Shown here piece by piece: positions 1-7,452 of a DNA stretch of 30,852 nt. The stretch comes from a virus. The stretch is from IMG/VR virus record IMGVR_UViG_3300009481_000059, positions 1-30,852 of that record; one strand, given 5' to 3'. Position 1 is the stretch's first letter, and the number at the start of each line of letters is the position of its first letter. Below the pieces are notes generated by a model, which saw only the letters and a list, made by a program, of their open reading frames with translations, was not told where the DNA came from and did no database searches. The position numbers and the translations under genes are program-made.

Positions 1-402
1 TATGCCTAATGCACTGCTTTCTGGATCTTCATTAAATGCCTCATATGTTAGAAAAATATTACAATGTCTATAATCATCAGGTGTTTTATTCCAATGTTCT
101 ATGTAAGGAACTGTTGAATGAATGTACATACTCCAATCACCATCAGGTAGGAACTCCGTCATTTCTACTTGCCAATCAAGTATTGCTCTCCATGATTCAA
201 ATTCTACGTCTTTCCAATACTTCCAATCAACATGAGTTGGATTAGGTTCAAACAAACAAACTTGTGGTCTTACGTCATGTCTTACACCAAGATATTCATA
301 TTTGTCATTTTCTGGAAATTGCCCAAATGCTGTTAGTATGCCAAAAAAACATACTAACGATACTATGGCTACTATTATTATCACTTTTTCTGCGATATAC
401 AT
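1..402 (-). CDS. Secreted or membrane-anchored protein, N-terminal part (possible matrixin-like metallopeptidase)
   Basis: Open from an ATG at 402 through the window edge, 134 residues, so the C-terminus is missing. Residues about 6-26 are a hydrophobic stretch (VIIIVAIVSLVCFFGILTAF) that fits a signal peptide or anchor. The exported part starts YEYLGVRHDVRPQVC and later has HCNIFLTYEAFNE and SALGI. From memory these resemble the N-terminal half of secreted matrixin-like proteins of ammonia-oxidising archaea; the catalytic HExxH would lie outside the window, so the peptidase call is inference. A TATA box at 425-432 sits 26 bp upstream, so the mRNA is probably leaderless. The rightward ORF over the same bases is a shadow. 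Confidence 0.72.
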   Translation of the reverse strand, partial: MYIAEKVIIIVAIVSLVCFFGILTAFGQFPENDKYEYLGVRHDVRPQVCLFEPNPTHVDWKYWKDVEFESWRAILDWQVEMTEFLPDGDWSMYIHSTVPYIEHWNKTPDDYRHCNIFLTYEAFNEDPESSALGI

Positions 403-407
403 AACAC

Positions 408-432
408 TTATAAATTAAGCTTACATTTATAT
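408..432. promoter_or_regulatory. Overlapping divergent TATA boxes
   Basis: TTATAAATT at 408-416 lies 26 bp upstream of the rightward ATG at 438. ATATAAAT (complement of 425-432) lies 26 bp upstream of the leftward ATG at 402. Each box sits in the other gene's promoter, so both genes would start without a leader and compete for the same DNA. Confidence 0.7.
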
Positions 433-437
433 TTTTC

Positions 438-833
438 ATGGGAACTAAAATATCTGCAAAATATAATGGTCAGTGTAAGATATGTGGCGATGAATGGAAT
501 GTCGGTGAAAGTATATTTTATCAAAAAGAACCTAAAGCCATTTGTGGTGACAAAGAATGTTTTGAAGGACAGGGTGGTAAATTCACACCATTTAAATCAC
601 AATCAAATTTCAGTGGTGGATTTAGACAACCAATAATCACAAAACTGCCTGATGTTGAAATAAGTGATGATGTTAAAAAAATAACAGAATATTGGGATCA
701 ATTTTTTGTAGTAGCACATCATAAAACAAAAGCTGTTTACCCTGATGAAGATGTAAACGGTGATAGATTTGGTCAGATTAGATCAAAAATGATGGATCAA
801 TTAATGTCATTAATTCAAATGATAAAGGAATAG
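438..833 (+). CDS. Zinc-binding protein of unknown function
   Basis: 131 residues. The N-terminal 45 residues form a probable zinc site: CKIC, then GESIFYQKEPKAIC and DKECF (C-x2-C ... C-x4-C). A Gly/Ser/Gln linker follows, then a helical C-terminal half (VKKITEYWDQFFVVAHHKTKA). The layout of a zinc knuckle plus helical tail is common in nucleic-acid-binding proteins, but I recognise no named family. The start is fixed by a TATA box 26 bp upstream and no room for a leader. It heads the first rightward series of small genes. Confidence 0.8.
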   Translation: MGTKISAKYNGQCKICGDEWNVGESIFYQKEPKAICGDKECFEGQGGKFTPFKSQSNFSGGFRQPIITKLPDVEISDDVKKITEYWDQFFVVAHHKTKAVYPDEDVNGDRFGQIRSKMMDQLMSLIQMIKE

Positions 834-834
834 A

Positions 835-843
835 TATATATAA
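835..843 (+). promoter_or_regulatory. TATA box for the gene at 864
   Basis: TATATATAA centred 25 bp before the ATG at 864; implies a leaderless transcript. Confidence 0.6.
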
Positions 844-863
844 TCGGATTACTTTCATAAGAT

Positions 864-1193
864 ATGAATATTTCACAAGTCGCTGACTTTGATGGTTCAT
901 TTGAAAAGTCTTCAAAACTCGAAGCAGGGGATTACATAAAAATCCAAGGTTTAAAAACAAAAGAAACTGACGAATATGGTGTAGTCGCTGAAATAAAGAC
1001 AACTGAAGGGTTAAGACATTCATTTGGAAAAGCTATCATTGGGTTGGCAAAAAGTGAGAAAATGCAAGGTCATGTTGCAGCCGTCTTGAAAAAAGATGCA
1101 AGTGACGGACTTGAAGCTTGGGTTGTAGAGAAAGAATCTACTACAACTGGAAGACCAATGTTAACTCTTTCATTGTTTAATCCTAAAGATTAA
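864..1193 (+). CDS. Small beta-rich hypothetical protein (possible OB-fold)
   Basis: 109 residues, no cysteines, mixed charge. Alternating short strands (AGDYIKIQGLKTKE, GVVAEIKTTEG, HVAAVLKKD, AWVVEKES, PMLTLSLFNP) suggest a beta-barrel such as an OB-fold, and the own-promoter position among DNA-metabolism genes would suit a single-strand DNA-binding protein; both points are inference. It has more C-ending codons than its neighbours, which may mean high expression. Start supported by the TATA box 25 bp upstream. Confidence 0.75.
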   Translation: MNISQVADFDGSFEKSSKLEAGDYIKIQGLKTKETDEYGVVAEIKTTEGLRHSFGKAIIGLAKSEKMQGHVAAVLKKDASDGLEAWVVEKESTTTGRPMLTLSLFNPKD

Positions 1194-1198
1194 CCAAA

Positions 1199-1219
1199 GA
1201 GTTATATTCTCTTTTTTTT
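1199..1219 (+). terminator. Weak hairpin plus T-run
   Basis: AGAG-ttatatt-CTCT followed by TTTTTTT directly after the stop of the 864 gene. The stem is only 4 bp, so the T-run is the main signal, as is usual in archaea. It overlaps the TATA box of the next gene. Confidence 0.45.
1202..1208 (+). promoter_or_regulatory. TATA box for the gene at 1230
   Basis: TTATATT centred 25 bp before the ATG at 1230, inside the loop of the putative terminator of the preceding gene. Confidence 0.45.
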
Positions 1220-1229
1220 ATACTAAATT

Positions 1230-1607
1230 ATGAGTAAAACTTGTAATAAATGTGGTAAAGGAAATTTAGGTTGGAATAAAAAATATCATGATAAAACAGG
1301 TAAATGGAAATTAGATGATCATAAAAACAAAGAAGGTGAATGGTGTATTAGAAATAATAATGAAAAAAAATCATATATCACAAATAAAAAAGATGTTATA
1401 ATATGTGAATATTGTAAAGATTCAAGTTTTGGATTATGCCGAAGTAAAAAAGACTATGAAGCTCATGTCAAAGCATACCACCCAAACCATGAAATCCTAA
1501 CAGATTTAGATTACAAAATGAAACATAGTGGTAAAGTAAATAAAAATGTTTTAAAAAATTGGAAAAGCGATGCACATTATTCTCACTGGGATAAATTTGC
1601 ACAATAG
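1230..1607 (+). CDS. Two-zinc-finger protein
   Basis: 125 residues, strongly basic. CNKCGKG near the N-terminus forms half of one site, completed by C39 or nearby histidines. A second finger reads CEYCKDSSFGLCRSKKDYEAHVKAYHP, which is C-x2-C ... H-x4-H, the spacing of a C2H2-type DNA-binding finger. The C-terminus (KNWKSDAHYSHWDKFAQ) is aromatic and His-rich. Probably binds nucleic acid, perhaps as a regulator; the target is unknown. Confidence 0.78.
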   Translation: MSKTCNKCGKGNLGWNKKYHDKTGKWKLDDHKNKEGEWCIRNNNEKKSYITNKKDVIICEYCKDSSFGLCRSKKDYEAHVKAYHPNHEILTDLDYKMKHSGKVNKNVLKNWKSDAHYSHWDKFAQ

Positions 1608-1608
1608 G

Positions 1609-1616
1609 TTTATAAG
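1609..1616 (+). promoter_or_regulatory. TATA box for the gene at 1638
   Basis: TTTATAAG centred 25-26 bp before the ATG at 1638, directly after the stop of the zinc-finger gene. Confidence 0.6.
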
Positions 1617-1637
1617 AGGGGTTCAGGTAGGATCTAC

Positions 1638-2471
1638 ATGAAACTGAAAGGAAGAAGCAAGTCTTCAAAGACGATTTTGAATTTGGCTGATGTACATGAA
1701 GGAGCCGTAACCTCTGTATGTACACCTGAACCTGTTATAAGTGATCTAAATACAACATTCAAACCAAATAAATTACAAAAAGCATTATACAATGTATGGG
1801 AATCAATACCTGACACACTCTCTAAAAAGAAAACTGATTTAATTGTAATTAATGGTGAACCTGTTGACGGAGCAAATAAGAAAGGATTAGGTCAACAATC
1901 ATGGACAACAAATCTATGGGATCAAGCAGAAGACTTTATGAAATTAATGAAAGTCCACAGATATGACAACATTCTATTTACAAGAGGATCAGGTTATCAT
2001 GTTCAATTAGATGGTACTAATGTAGAAGAGATAATTGCCAAACAAATGGGAGCCTTAAAATACAAAGCATATGGTGGTGAAGGAGCCACAGATTACTACG
2101 CATTTGTTGAAGCTTATGGTAAGATGTTCAATTTTACTCATCATGTAGGATTTAATAAATGGGCTGCATATAGAACCACAGCATTAGCTAGAGAAATGGC
2201 TGGTATGGTATTTGAAAACAATAAATTACACAAGTCCGATGTCATAGTAAGAAGTCACGTTCATTACTTTGTTCATGTAGAGTTTACAAACACACATGGT
2301 TGTACAACGCCTGCATGGAAATTCCCTGACGGACATCTTTTTCGTGGTGGTGTAGCAGGTACAACACCTGATATCGGAGCTGTTGAATTCATAGTTGAAC
2401 CAAACGGTGAAGTCTTAGTTCAAAAACATATATCAGAAATAGAATTAAAACCATTGGTGCGACATATATGA
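1638..2471 (+). CDS. Calcineurin-like metallophosphoesterase
   Basis: 277 residues. The family's metal ligands appear in order: DVHEG (residues 18-22, for D-x-H), GEPVDG (73-78, for GD-x-x-D-x), RGSGYH (116-121, in place of GNH), a His pair at 168-169, and SHVHY (206-210, for GH-x-H). The GN-H motif replaced by GSGYH is something I associate with viral members. The family hydrolyses phosphodiesters or phosphomonoesters with two metals; the substrate (DNA ends, nucleotide or protein) cannot be told. It has its own promoter and overlaps the next gene by 4 bp (ATGA), so the two are probably cotranslated. Confidence 0.85.
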   Translation: MKLKGRSKSSKTILNLADVHEGAVTSVCTPEPVISDLNTTFKPNKLQKALYNVWESIPDTLSKKKTDLIVINGEPVDGANKKGLGQQSWTTNLWDQAEDFMKLMKVHRYDNILFTRGSGYHVQLDGTNVEEIIAKQMGALKYKAYGGEGATDYYAFVEAYGKMFNFTHHVGFNKWAAYRTTALAREMAGMVFENNKLHKSDVIVRSHVHYFVHVEFTNTHGCTTPAWKFPDGHLFRGGVAGTTPDIGAVEFIVEPNGEVLVQKHISEIELKPLVRHI

Positions 2472-2728
2472 AAAAAAAATACGTTATAACACTAGATGAA
2501 GCCACATATATGACTTTAACAGATGGAATTAAAGAACAAATATATAAAATGTTACCTGTTGGAAAGAAAACAACACCTTCTCTTGTAGCGAAATCAATTG
2601 GTACAAGTCGGAGAAACGCACATAGTGTTCTTACTCAATTAGAGAAAGAAGGTAAAGTAAAGTCGAAACTCGGTCTTATAAAGTTCAAAAATACAACTTC
2701 TCGATGTAGAATCTTTGAAAGAATATAA
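2468..2728 (+). CDS. Winged-helix DNA-binding protein
   Basis: 86 residues. The segment PSLVAKSIGTSRRNAHSVLTQLEKEGKVKSKLG, split here at its turn, matches a winged helix: helix, turn, recognition helix (RRNAHSVLTQLEKEG), then a basic wing (KVKSKLGLIKF). Such proteins bind DNA as small transcription regulators. It overlaps the phosphoesterase stop by 4 bp, so it depends on that promoter. Confidence 0.8.
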   Translation: MKKKYVITLDEATYMTLTDGIKEQIYKMLPVGKKTTPSLVAKSIGTSRRNAHSVLTQLEKEGKVKSKLGLIKFKNTTSRCRIFERI

Positions 2729-2749
2729 CACACATATAATTAGAAATAA

Positions 2750-2756
2750 TTAAATA
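2750..2756 (+). promoter_or_regulatory. TATA box for the 42-codon gene
   Basis: TTAAATA centred 26 bp before the ATG at 2779. Confidence 0.5.
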
Positions 2757-2778
2757 CCAACTCGTTTTAAATGACTTT

Positions 2779-2907
2779 ATGTTCATTAATATCTGTTGGA
2801 AAAAAGACAACGAAATTAAAAAAACACTAGTACATATATCTAAATTACATCCTATGGTGAAAGAATTAGAATCTCATGGCGTAAAAACTTGGTTACAAAC
2901 CGAATAA
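2779..2907 (+). CDS. 42-residue basic protein
   Basis: Reads MFINICWKKDNEIKKTLVHI and ends KELESHGVKTWLQTE. A TATA box lies exactly 26 bp upstream of this ATG and a T-run follows the stop, so it looks like a complete transcription unit. The alternative ATG at 2771 stops after 19 codons. The mixed basic and amphipathic sequence could be a small helical binder or inhibitor; no family recognised. Confidence 0.6.
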   Translation: MFINICWKKDNEIKKTLVHISKLHPMVKELESHGVKTWLQTE

Positions 2908-2910
2908 TAC

Positions 2911-2924
2911 CCTTCCTTTTTTTG
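2911..2924 (+). terminator. Pyrimidine/T-run terminator
   Basis: CCCTTCCTTTTTTTG immediately after the 42-codon gene, with no stem: an archaeal U-tract terminator. Confidence 0.5.
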
Positions 2925-2930
2925 TTAACT

Positions 2931-3012
2931 AACTTAAGTAACTTAACATTCGTATATCGTTTGATTAAATATTACTTAACTCAGATCTCAACCTTACATA
3001 ACTTAACTTAAC
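2931..3012. repeat. Cluster of ACTTAAC/G repeats upstream of the replication operon
   Basis: ACTTAAG or ACTTAAC occurs at 2932, 2941, 2974, 3001 and 3006 (the last two overlapping) within 82 bp, between the terminator of the 42-codon gene and the promoter of the MCM operon. No ORF fits here on either strand. The repeats could be sites for a repressor or for the small protein encoded just downstream, or a replication element. Confidence 0.55.
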
Positions 3013-3060
3013 TAACTTTTTCTTTTCTAGCTAAGATTTGATCAATTGTTAACCAATAGA

Positions 3061-3068
3061 CTTATATT
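3061..3068 (+). promoter_or_regulatory. TATA box of the MCM-RadA operon
   Basis: CTTATATT centred 25-26 bp before the GTG at 3090; the spacing supports that GTG as the start. Confidence 0.6.
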
Positions 3069-3089
3069 GAAACTTCACATATCCTTTTT

Positions 3090-3428
3090 GTGAAATTCAG
3101 AAAAACAACTACTATTTCTGTTGGTGACAAAACTAAACCGATCTATGAGAGTTTGGAATTGTTGAGGTTAACACAAGCTCCACACTTATCATTTAGTTTG
3201 TATTTAGCCACAGTCATAGAAGAGTATCTAAAGAATCAGAAAAAAGATAGTAAGATAACAGAGTTTGATTCATTAGCAGTTTCTTCAAAGTTTCCATTAA
3301 TTATGGCAACTATTGAGAAATGGAATACTACCGTACATGGTATGTCTAATGATGATATTCTTAAATTACAAGAAAGAATAACACAGTTGAATAACTTAGT
3401 GAGAAAAGAGGTGTCAAAGAGATTATGA
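3090..3428 (+). CDS. Small helical protein, possibly ribbon-helix-helix, first gene of the MCM operon
   Basis: 112 residues from a GTG start positioned 26 bp after a TATA box. The N-terminal FRKTTTISVG strand followed by two helices (PIYESLELLRLTQ, SFSLYLATVIEEYLK) has the shape of a ribbon-helix-helix DNA-binding domain. The C-terminal half is a long helix with heptad character. The gene overlaps MCM by 4 bp. It could autoregulate through the ACTTAAC repeats just upstream, or load the helicase; both are inference. Confidence 0.75.
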   Translation: MKFRKTTTISVGDKTKPIYESLELLRLTQAPHLSFSLYLATVIEEYLKNQKKDSKITEFDSLAVSSKFPLIMATIEKWNTTVHGMSNDDILKLQERITQLNNLVRKEVSKRL

Positions 3429-5380
3429 TGTCAACTGATTCTGCAAAAATAGATATGATTGTTGATGGGTTATACAAGCATAATTATGTGGATATAATTG
3501 ACGGTTTACGACCTGATTCTACATTTAATATCAACCCATCACTACCTTCTTTTATTGATATTTATTTAGAAGATTCTAAGAAATTTGTGGATTTGATTTA
3601 CAAAGCAATATTTAGAATAATAGCAGAAAAAAGAGGTTCTAGTAAATATGAGATAATAGAAAGTTTTTTTTCTGATTTAAAGATAAAATTAGTTGTTGAT
3701 GATGTTATTAATCTACATCAAGTTAGTGCAAAGAATGAAAATTGTACTATAACATTTGATTGTCAGATTATAGCTACTGATTTTCCTAAATCCTATATAA
3801 AAAAGGCTTTATTCATATGTCCTATTTGTAGTAGAGATCAACCTATGAATTGTGATATTAATAGAAAGATAGGACAACCATATTGTATGAATACTTCATG
3901 TAAAAAAGCTAAAATGGAAGTTGATCAGAGATCAATAGTAACTGATGATGTTCAAACTATTTTAATGCAAGAACTTATGGAAAATTCTGAGAACCATTCA
4001 CCTGTTATTATGGCTGGAAAACTCATAGGTAATAATGTTAGAACTTCATTTGTAGGTCAGAGAAAAAGGATAACAGGTTTGTTCAGAAGTGAGATAGATA
4101 TAAAGAAGAATGAGAATGATATTTTTATAGATATTTTATCATTAACTGACTTAGAGGAATCTAAACCACTAATACCAACAGAAGAAGCAATAAAGATGAT
4201 AACAAAAGATTCAAAGGAAGACGGTTTTCTTGAAAAAGTTGTGGGTTCATTTGCTCCAAATATATTTGGATATAGTGATATAAAATTATCAATTTTATTA
4301 GAATTGGTAGGGGGTGTTAGAACTAAGAAACGTGGTGATATCAATATATTTCTAGTTGGTGATCCTTCAATGGCAAAATCAGAGTTGTTAAAATTTTCTA
4401 AAAATATAACACAAAGGTCAATTTATACTAGTGGTCGTGGTTCTAGTGCAGCAGGTTTAACAATTGGAATGGTTAAAATGCCTGATGGAAGAATGATAGC
4501 TCAGGCTGGTGTATTACCTATTTGTAATAACGGTTTTGCTTTTATTGATGAATTTGATAAAATGAATAAAGATGATAGAAGTTCAATGCACGAAGCCATG
4601 GAGCAACAAACAGTTTCAATAGCAAAATCAGGTGTTCAAATGACTTTACCAACTAAGACTAGTATTTTGGCAGCAGCCAATCCAAAGTATGGTGTTTATG
4701 ATAGTAGTATGACTTTAAGAGATAATATAGATATACCAGCCCCATTACTTAGTAGGTTTGATTTAATTTGGTTAATAAAAGATAAGGTACATCAAACAGA
4801 AGATATGCAGAAAGCAAGTCATATTTTAGATACATTTACTTCTGACAAGAAAGAAGTTTATTTTAACGAGAAAGAGTTAACTGCTTTTTTGAATTATGCA
4901 AGAGGGTTTAAACCTGTATTACAAGAAGAAGCGAAATCTAAATTACTTGAGATTTATGAACGTATGAGAAATGCAAGTGTTAAATCTGATATGCCTGTTG
5001 GTACAAGACAGTTAGAAGCATTAGTTAGACTTAGTATGGCTTATGCAAAATTATTTTTACGAGATCGTGTGACAATTGAGGATATAGAAAACGTTGAACT
5101 TTTAGTTAATTCTATGTATGAAAGTTTTGGTCAATCTCTTACTAAAGGTGGTATTCAACAGCAAATATATTTTGATAAAAAAAATACAAAACAACATGAT
5201 GCATTAAGTATTTGGAATGAATGTAGAGATGAAAAACTTCAAGTGAAGTTAAATAAGTTTGAAGAAGCTCTTAGAGAAGCTGGTATGCCTGAAATTGAAG
5301 CGAAAAGGTTAATAGATCAGTGGGAGAACAATAATTTAATTAAACTGAATGAAAATGGAACATACACAAGAATTGGATAA
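3425..5380 (+). CDS. mcm: MCM replicative DNA helicase
   Basis: 651 residues, normal for an archaeal MCM. The N-terminal domain has a zinc site at C132, C135, C143/C154 and C159. The AAA+ core shows Walker A GDPSMAKS (312-319), Walker B FAFIDEFDKM (371-380), sensor I in LAAANP (415-420), and the arginine finger LLSRFD (441-446). The C-terminal 80 residues are a winged helix (KRLIDQWENNNLIKLNENG). MCM forms a hexameric ring that unwinds the replication fork 3'-5'. The glycine usual after GDP in Walker A is a serine; otherwise all catalytic residues are present. It is followed by radA with a 32-bp overlap. Having its own MCM means the virus controls fork assembly while borrowing the host polymerase, none being visible here. 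Confidence 0.97.
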   Translation: MMSTDSAKIDMIVDGLYKHNYVDIIDGLRPDSTFNINPSLPSFIDIYLEDSKKFVDLIYKAIFRIIAEKRGSSKYEIIESFFSDLKIKLVVDDVINLHQVSAKNENCTITFDCQIIATDFPKSYIKKALFICPICSRDQPMNCDINRKIGQPYCMNTSCKKAKMEVDQRSIVTDDVQTILMQELMENSENHSPVIMAGKLIGNNVRTSFVGQRKRITGLFRSEIDIKKNENDIFIDILSLTDLEESKPLIPTEEAIKMITKDSKEDGFLEKVVGSFAPNIFGYSDIKLSILLELVGGVRTKKRGDINIFLVGDPSMAKSELLKFSKNITQRSIYTSGRGSSAAGLTIGMVKMPDGRMIAQAGVLPICNNGFAFIDEFDKMNKDDRSSMHEAMEQQTVSIAKSGVQMTLPTKTSILAAANPKYGVYDSSMTLRDNIDIPAPLLSRFDLIWLIKDKVHQTEDMQKASHILDTFTSDKKEVYFNEKELTAFLNYARGFKPVLQEEAKSKLLEIYERMRNASVKSDMPVGTRQLEALVRLSMAYAKLFLRDRVTIEDIENVELLVNSMYESFGQSLTKGGIQQQIYFDKKNTKQHDALSIWNECRDEKLQVKLNKFEEALREAGMPEIEAKRLIDQWENNNLIKLNENGTYTRIG

Positions 5381-6419
5381 CACTAATAAAGAAGAAGCCT
5401 ACCTAGTAGGTATGGCAAAAAAGAAGGAAGAGGAAGAAGGTTTACACTTACAACCACCTGAACCTGAAATAGATTTATCTGTATCACAACTAGATGGTGT
5501 TGGTGCTGTCACTCAAAAGAAACTTGAAGCGTTTGGTGTTACTAATTTAATTGATATATGTGTAAGAGGATCAAGAGAAGTATCAGAAATAACAGGTGTT
5601 TCTAAACCTACTTGTGACACTTGGGTTTTTAAAGCACAAAAACTTCTTGAAGATAATGACATGATTAGAAAAGCTGACATGGGTGTAATGGATCTTATGG
5701 ATTATCATGAAAATATGCCTGTGTTAAGTACAAAGTGTGATGATGTTGATAAATTAATGGGTGGTGGTGTTCGTGCTGAAGCCACATATGAAATATATGG
5801 TGAGTTTGGTGCTGGTAAAACACAATTCTGTAACACGTTAGCTTGTGAAGCTATAAAAGATGAAGGTAATGTTATTTGGATAGATTGTGAAGATACTTTT
5901 AAACCAAGACGTATAATTGAAATGCTTGTTGCTAGAGAAGAAATAACACCTGAAGAAGCAAGAGAAAAATTAAATCAGATTACATATTTATACACACCTA
6001 ACACTGAGCAATTATTGGGTGTAATTAATGGATTATCTGAAACACTTATGACTAAAAAACCAAAACTAGTTATTTTAGATGGTGCTATTGGTCAATTTAG
6101 AGAAGAGTATTTAGGAAGAGGTACACTTGCTGAAAGACAAATGCAGATAGCTAGATTAATGACTCATATTAAGAATATATCATTTTATTTTAGATGTCCA
6201 GTTGTATTTACAAATCAAGTACAATCAGATCCAAGTATGATGTTTGGTGATCCAATTAAGCCTATTGGTGGTAATGTAGTTGCTCATGCTTCAACATATA
6301 GATTATATTTCAAAAAATCAGGTAAAAAGAGAGTTGCACGTATGGTAGATAGCCCTGAACACGCACAAGCTGATGCAGAATATATTTTAACTGATAAAGG
6401 TCTTGTTAATGTTGAATGA
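5349..6419 (+). CDS. radA: RadA/Rad51-family recombinase
   Basis: 356 residues from the ATG at 5349. Residues 42-100 are the helix-hairpin-helix domain (LDGVGAVTQKKLEAFG). The ATPase core has Walker A GEFGAGKT (151-158), Walker B LVILD (240-244) and EEYLGRGTLAERQ (252-264), a RadA/Rad51 signature; FTNQVQ is the L2 region. RadA polymerises on single-stranded DNA and drives strand exchange, here probably for recombination-dependent replication. The start is ambiguous: ATGs at 5355 and 5412 are alternatives, the last giving MAKKKEEEEG and no overlap with mcm. The usual VDS after Walker B is LDG. Confidence 0.96.
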   Translation: MKMEHTQELDNTNKEEAYLVGMAKKKEEEEGLHLQPPEPEIDLSVSQLDGVGAVTQKKLEAFGVTNLIDICVRGSREVSEITGVSKPTCDTWVFKAQKLLEDNDMIRKADMGVMDLMDYHENMPVLSTKCDDVDKLMGGGVRAEATYEIYGEFGAGKTQFCNTLACEAIKDEGNVIWIDCEDTFKPRRIIEMLVAREEITPEEAREKLNQITYLYTPNTEQLLGVINGLSETLMTKKPKLVILDGAIGQFREEYLGRGTLAERQMQIARLMTHIKNISFYFRCPVVFTNQVQSDPSMMFGDPIKPIGGNVVAHASTYRLYFKKSGKKRVARMVDSPEHAQADAEYILTDKGLVNVE

Positions 6420-6778
6420 GTAAAAAAGACATAATAGATAAAGCTAAACGTGATGTGGCTGCCATGCCACAATTTGATTTAAAATGTGCAGTTTGTCATA
6501 GAAAATATGGTAAATATTTTGTATTTCATCATAAAAAATACCTTAATAGTGATAAAATATACTCTGATTTTAAGGACACATATGCCTATAATGAATATGT
6601 TTTACCTATAATAAAAAAAGATCCTAATAGATTTGCATTACTTTGTAAAAAACACCATACTTCAGTAGAAAGATTAAAGATGTTTACAAAAGAAAACTTC
6701 GAAAGGCTTATTAAATTAGCTAAAGAAAGTAGAAATGATGGCGAAAGTAGAGTCCGTAAACGAAAAGTTCGTAGGTGA
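6416..6778 (+). CDS. HNH-family endonuclease
   Basis: 120 residues. CAVC (residues 22-25), FHHKKYL (39-45) and LCKKHHTSVERLKMF (near 80-94) give the C-x2-C ... HH ... C-x2-HH pattern of a zinc-bound HNH beta-beta-alpha-metal nuclease. The tail is very basic (SRVRKRKVRR). Overlaps radA by 4 bp (ATGA). Position after RadA suggests a role in recombination or genome processing; a homing or packaging nuclease is possible. Confidence 0.83.
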   Translation: MSKKDIIDKAKRDVAAMPQFDLKCAVCHRKYGKYFVFHHKKYLNSDKIYSDFKDTYAYNEYVLPIIKKDPNRFALLCKKHHTSVERLKMFTKENFERLIKLAKESRNDGESRVRKRKVRR

Positions 6779-7175
6779 AGGTGAAAGAGCTTGTCTTTCC
6801 ATTTTAAAATCTTTATTTGGTAAAAATTGTGAATACAAAACACAATACCCATTTGCAAAACTTATGAAGGGTGACTTTGCAGATTCTTTATCTGACAGGC
6901 AACAAAAACAAACTCTTGATATAGTCATATTTAGAAATGGTGATACAGATAGTATTGGAAAAAAACCAACTATTGTTGTAAGAGTTCAAGATAAACACCA
7001 TAAAGGCATATTAACAGCTTCAAGGGACTTAGTTCAAAAACAAATGTTAGAATGGAATGAATGTGTTGTTGTTGATCTGTGGTGGGAAGAATGTCCAGAA
7101 TTATGGGAAGAAAATGTCAATGAAAAATCTATTGAAGAGGTTTCTGTTTATCTTAGAAAATCAAATTTATTATAA
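6735..7175 (+). CDS. PD-(D/E)XK-like protein, possible recombination nuclease
   Basis: 146 residues (or 145 from the second Met at 6738). The order GEGERACLSILKSLF, then QTLDIVIF, then TIVVRVQDKHHKG, then ECVVVDLWWEECPE recalls the helix-strand-strand-helix core of the PD-(D/E)XK fold: E, D, and a strand carrying VQDKHH where E-x-K normally sits. The missing classical E-x-K makes the nuclease call uncertain. It overlaps the HNH gene by 44 bp and ends the replication operon. Confidence 0.7.
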   Translation: MMAKVESVNEKFVGEGERACLSILKSLFGKNCEYKTQYPFAKLMKGDFADSLSDRQQKQTLDIVIFRNGDTDSIGKKPTIVVRVQDKHHKGILTASRDLVQKQMLEWNECVVVDLWWEECPELWEENVNEKSIEEVSVYLRKSNLL

Positions 7176-7406
7176 ACTATGTTCTGCCCATTGAAAACAA
7201 AAAATTAATCTTTCTTCCATTTCTTCATCCATGTTGTCAGTTTCATCATGTTTGTCTAAACAAAAATGAATTAATTCATGTGTTATAGTCTTATATATAT
7301 CTTCAAGAGTTTCATGGTTTGGTAAATATATTATACATCTTTCTGTTTCAGAGTAGTATATACCCCTGTTATCATCATGCTTAACCCTAAAGTCAACTTT
7401 TACCAT
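7170..7406 (-). CDS. Minimal zincin-like metalloprotein (HELIH)
   Basis: 78 residues. THELIHFCLDKHD carries the HExxH zinc motif in a helix, preceded by two strands (GIYYSETERCIIYLP) as in small zincins, with an acidic stretch (DETDNMDEEMEERL) that could give the third ligand. Too short for most proteases, so it may be a domain that acts with a partner. Overlaps the stop of the previous gene by 6 bp on the opposite strand. Confidence 0.75.
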   Translation of the reverse strand: MVKVDFRVKHDDNRGIYYSETERCIIYLPNHETLEDIYKTITHELIHFCLDKHDETDNMDEEMEERLIFCFQWAEHSL

Positions 7407-7424
7407 ATTGTTTAACCGAAAAGA

Positions 7425-7436
7425 TTAATAATAAAG
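7425..7436. promoter_or_regulatory. Shared AT box between divergent genes
   Basis: TTAATAATAAAG. Read leftward (CTTTATTA) it is 26-27 bp before the ATG at 7406; read rightward it is about 25 bp before the ATG at 7453. The whole gap is 46 bp, so the two genes share one control point. Confidence 0.5.
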
Positions 7437-7452
7437 TTTTTGACTTATTTTT

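Noticed and set aside
36-245. Rightward 69-codon ORF
   Set aside because: Opposite strand carries a longer open frame with a signal peptide and a placed TATA box.
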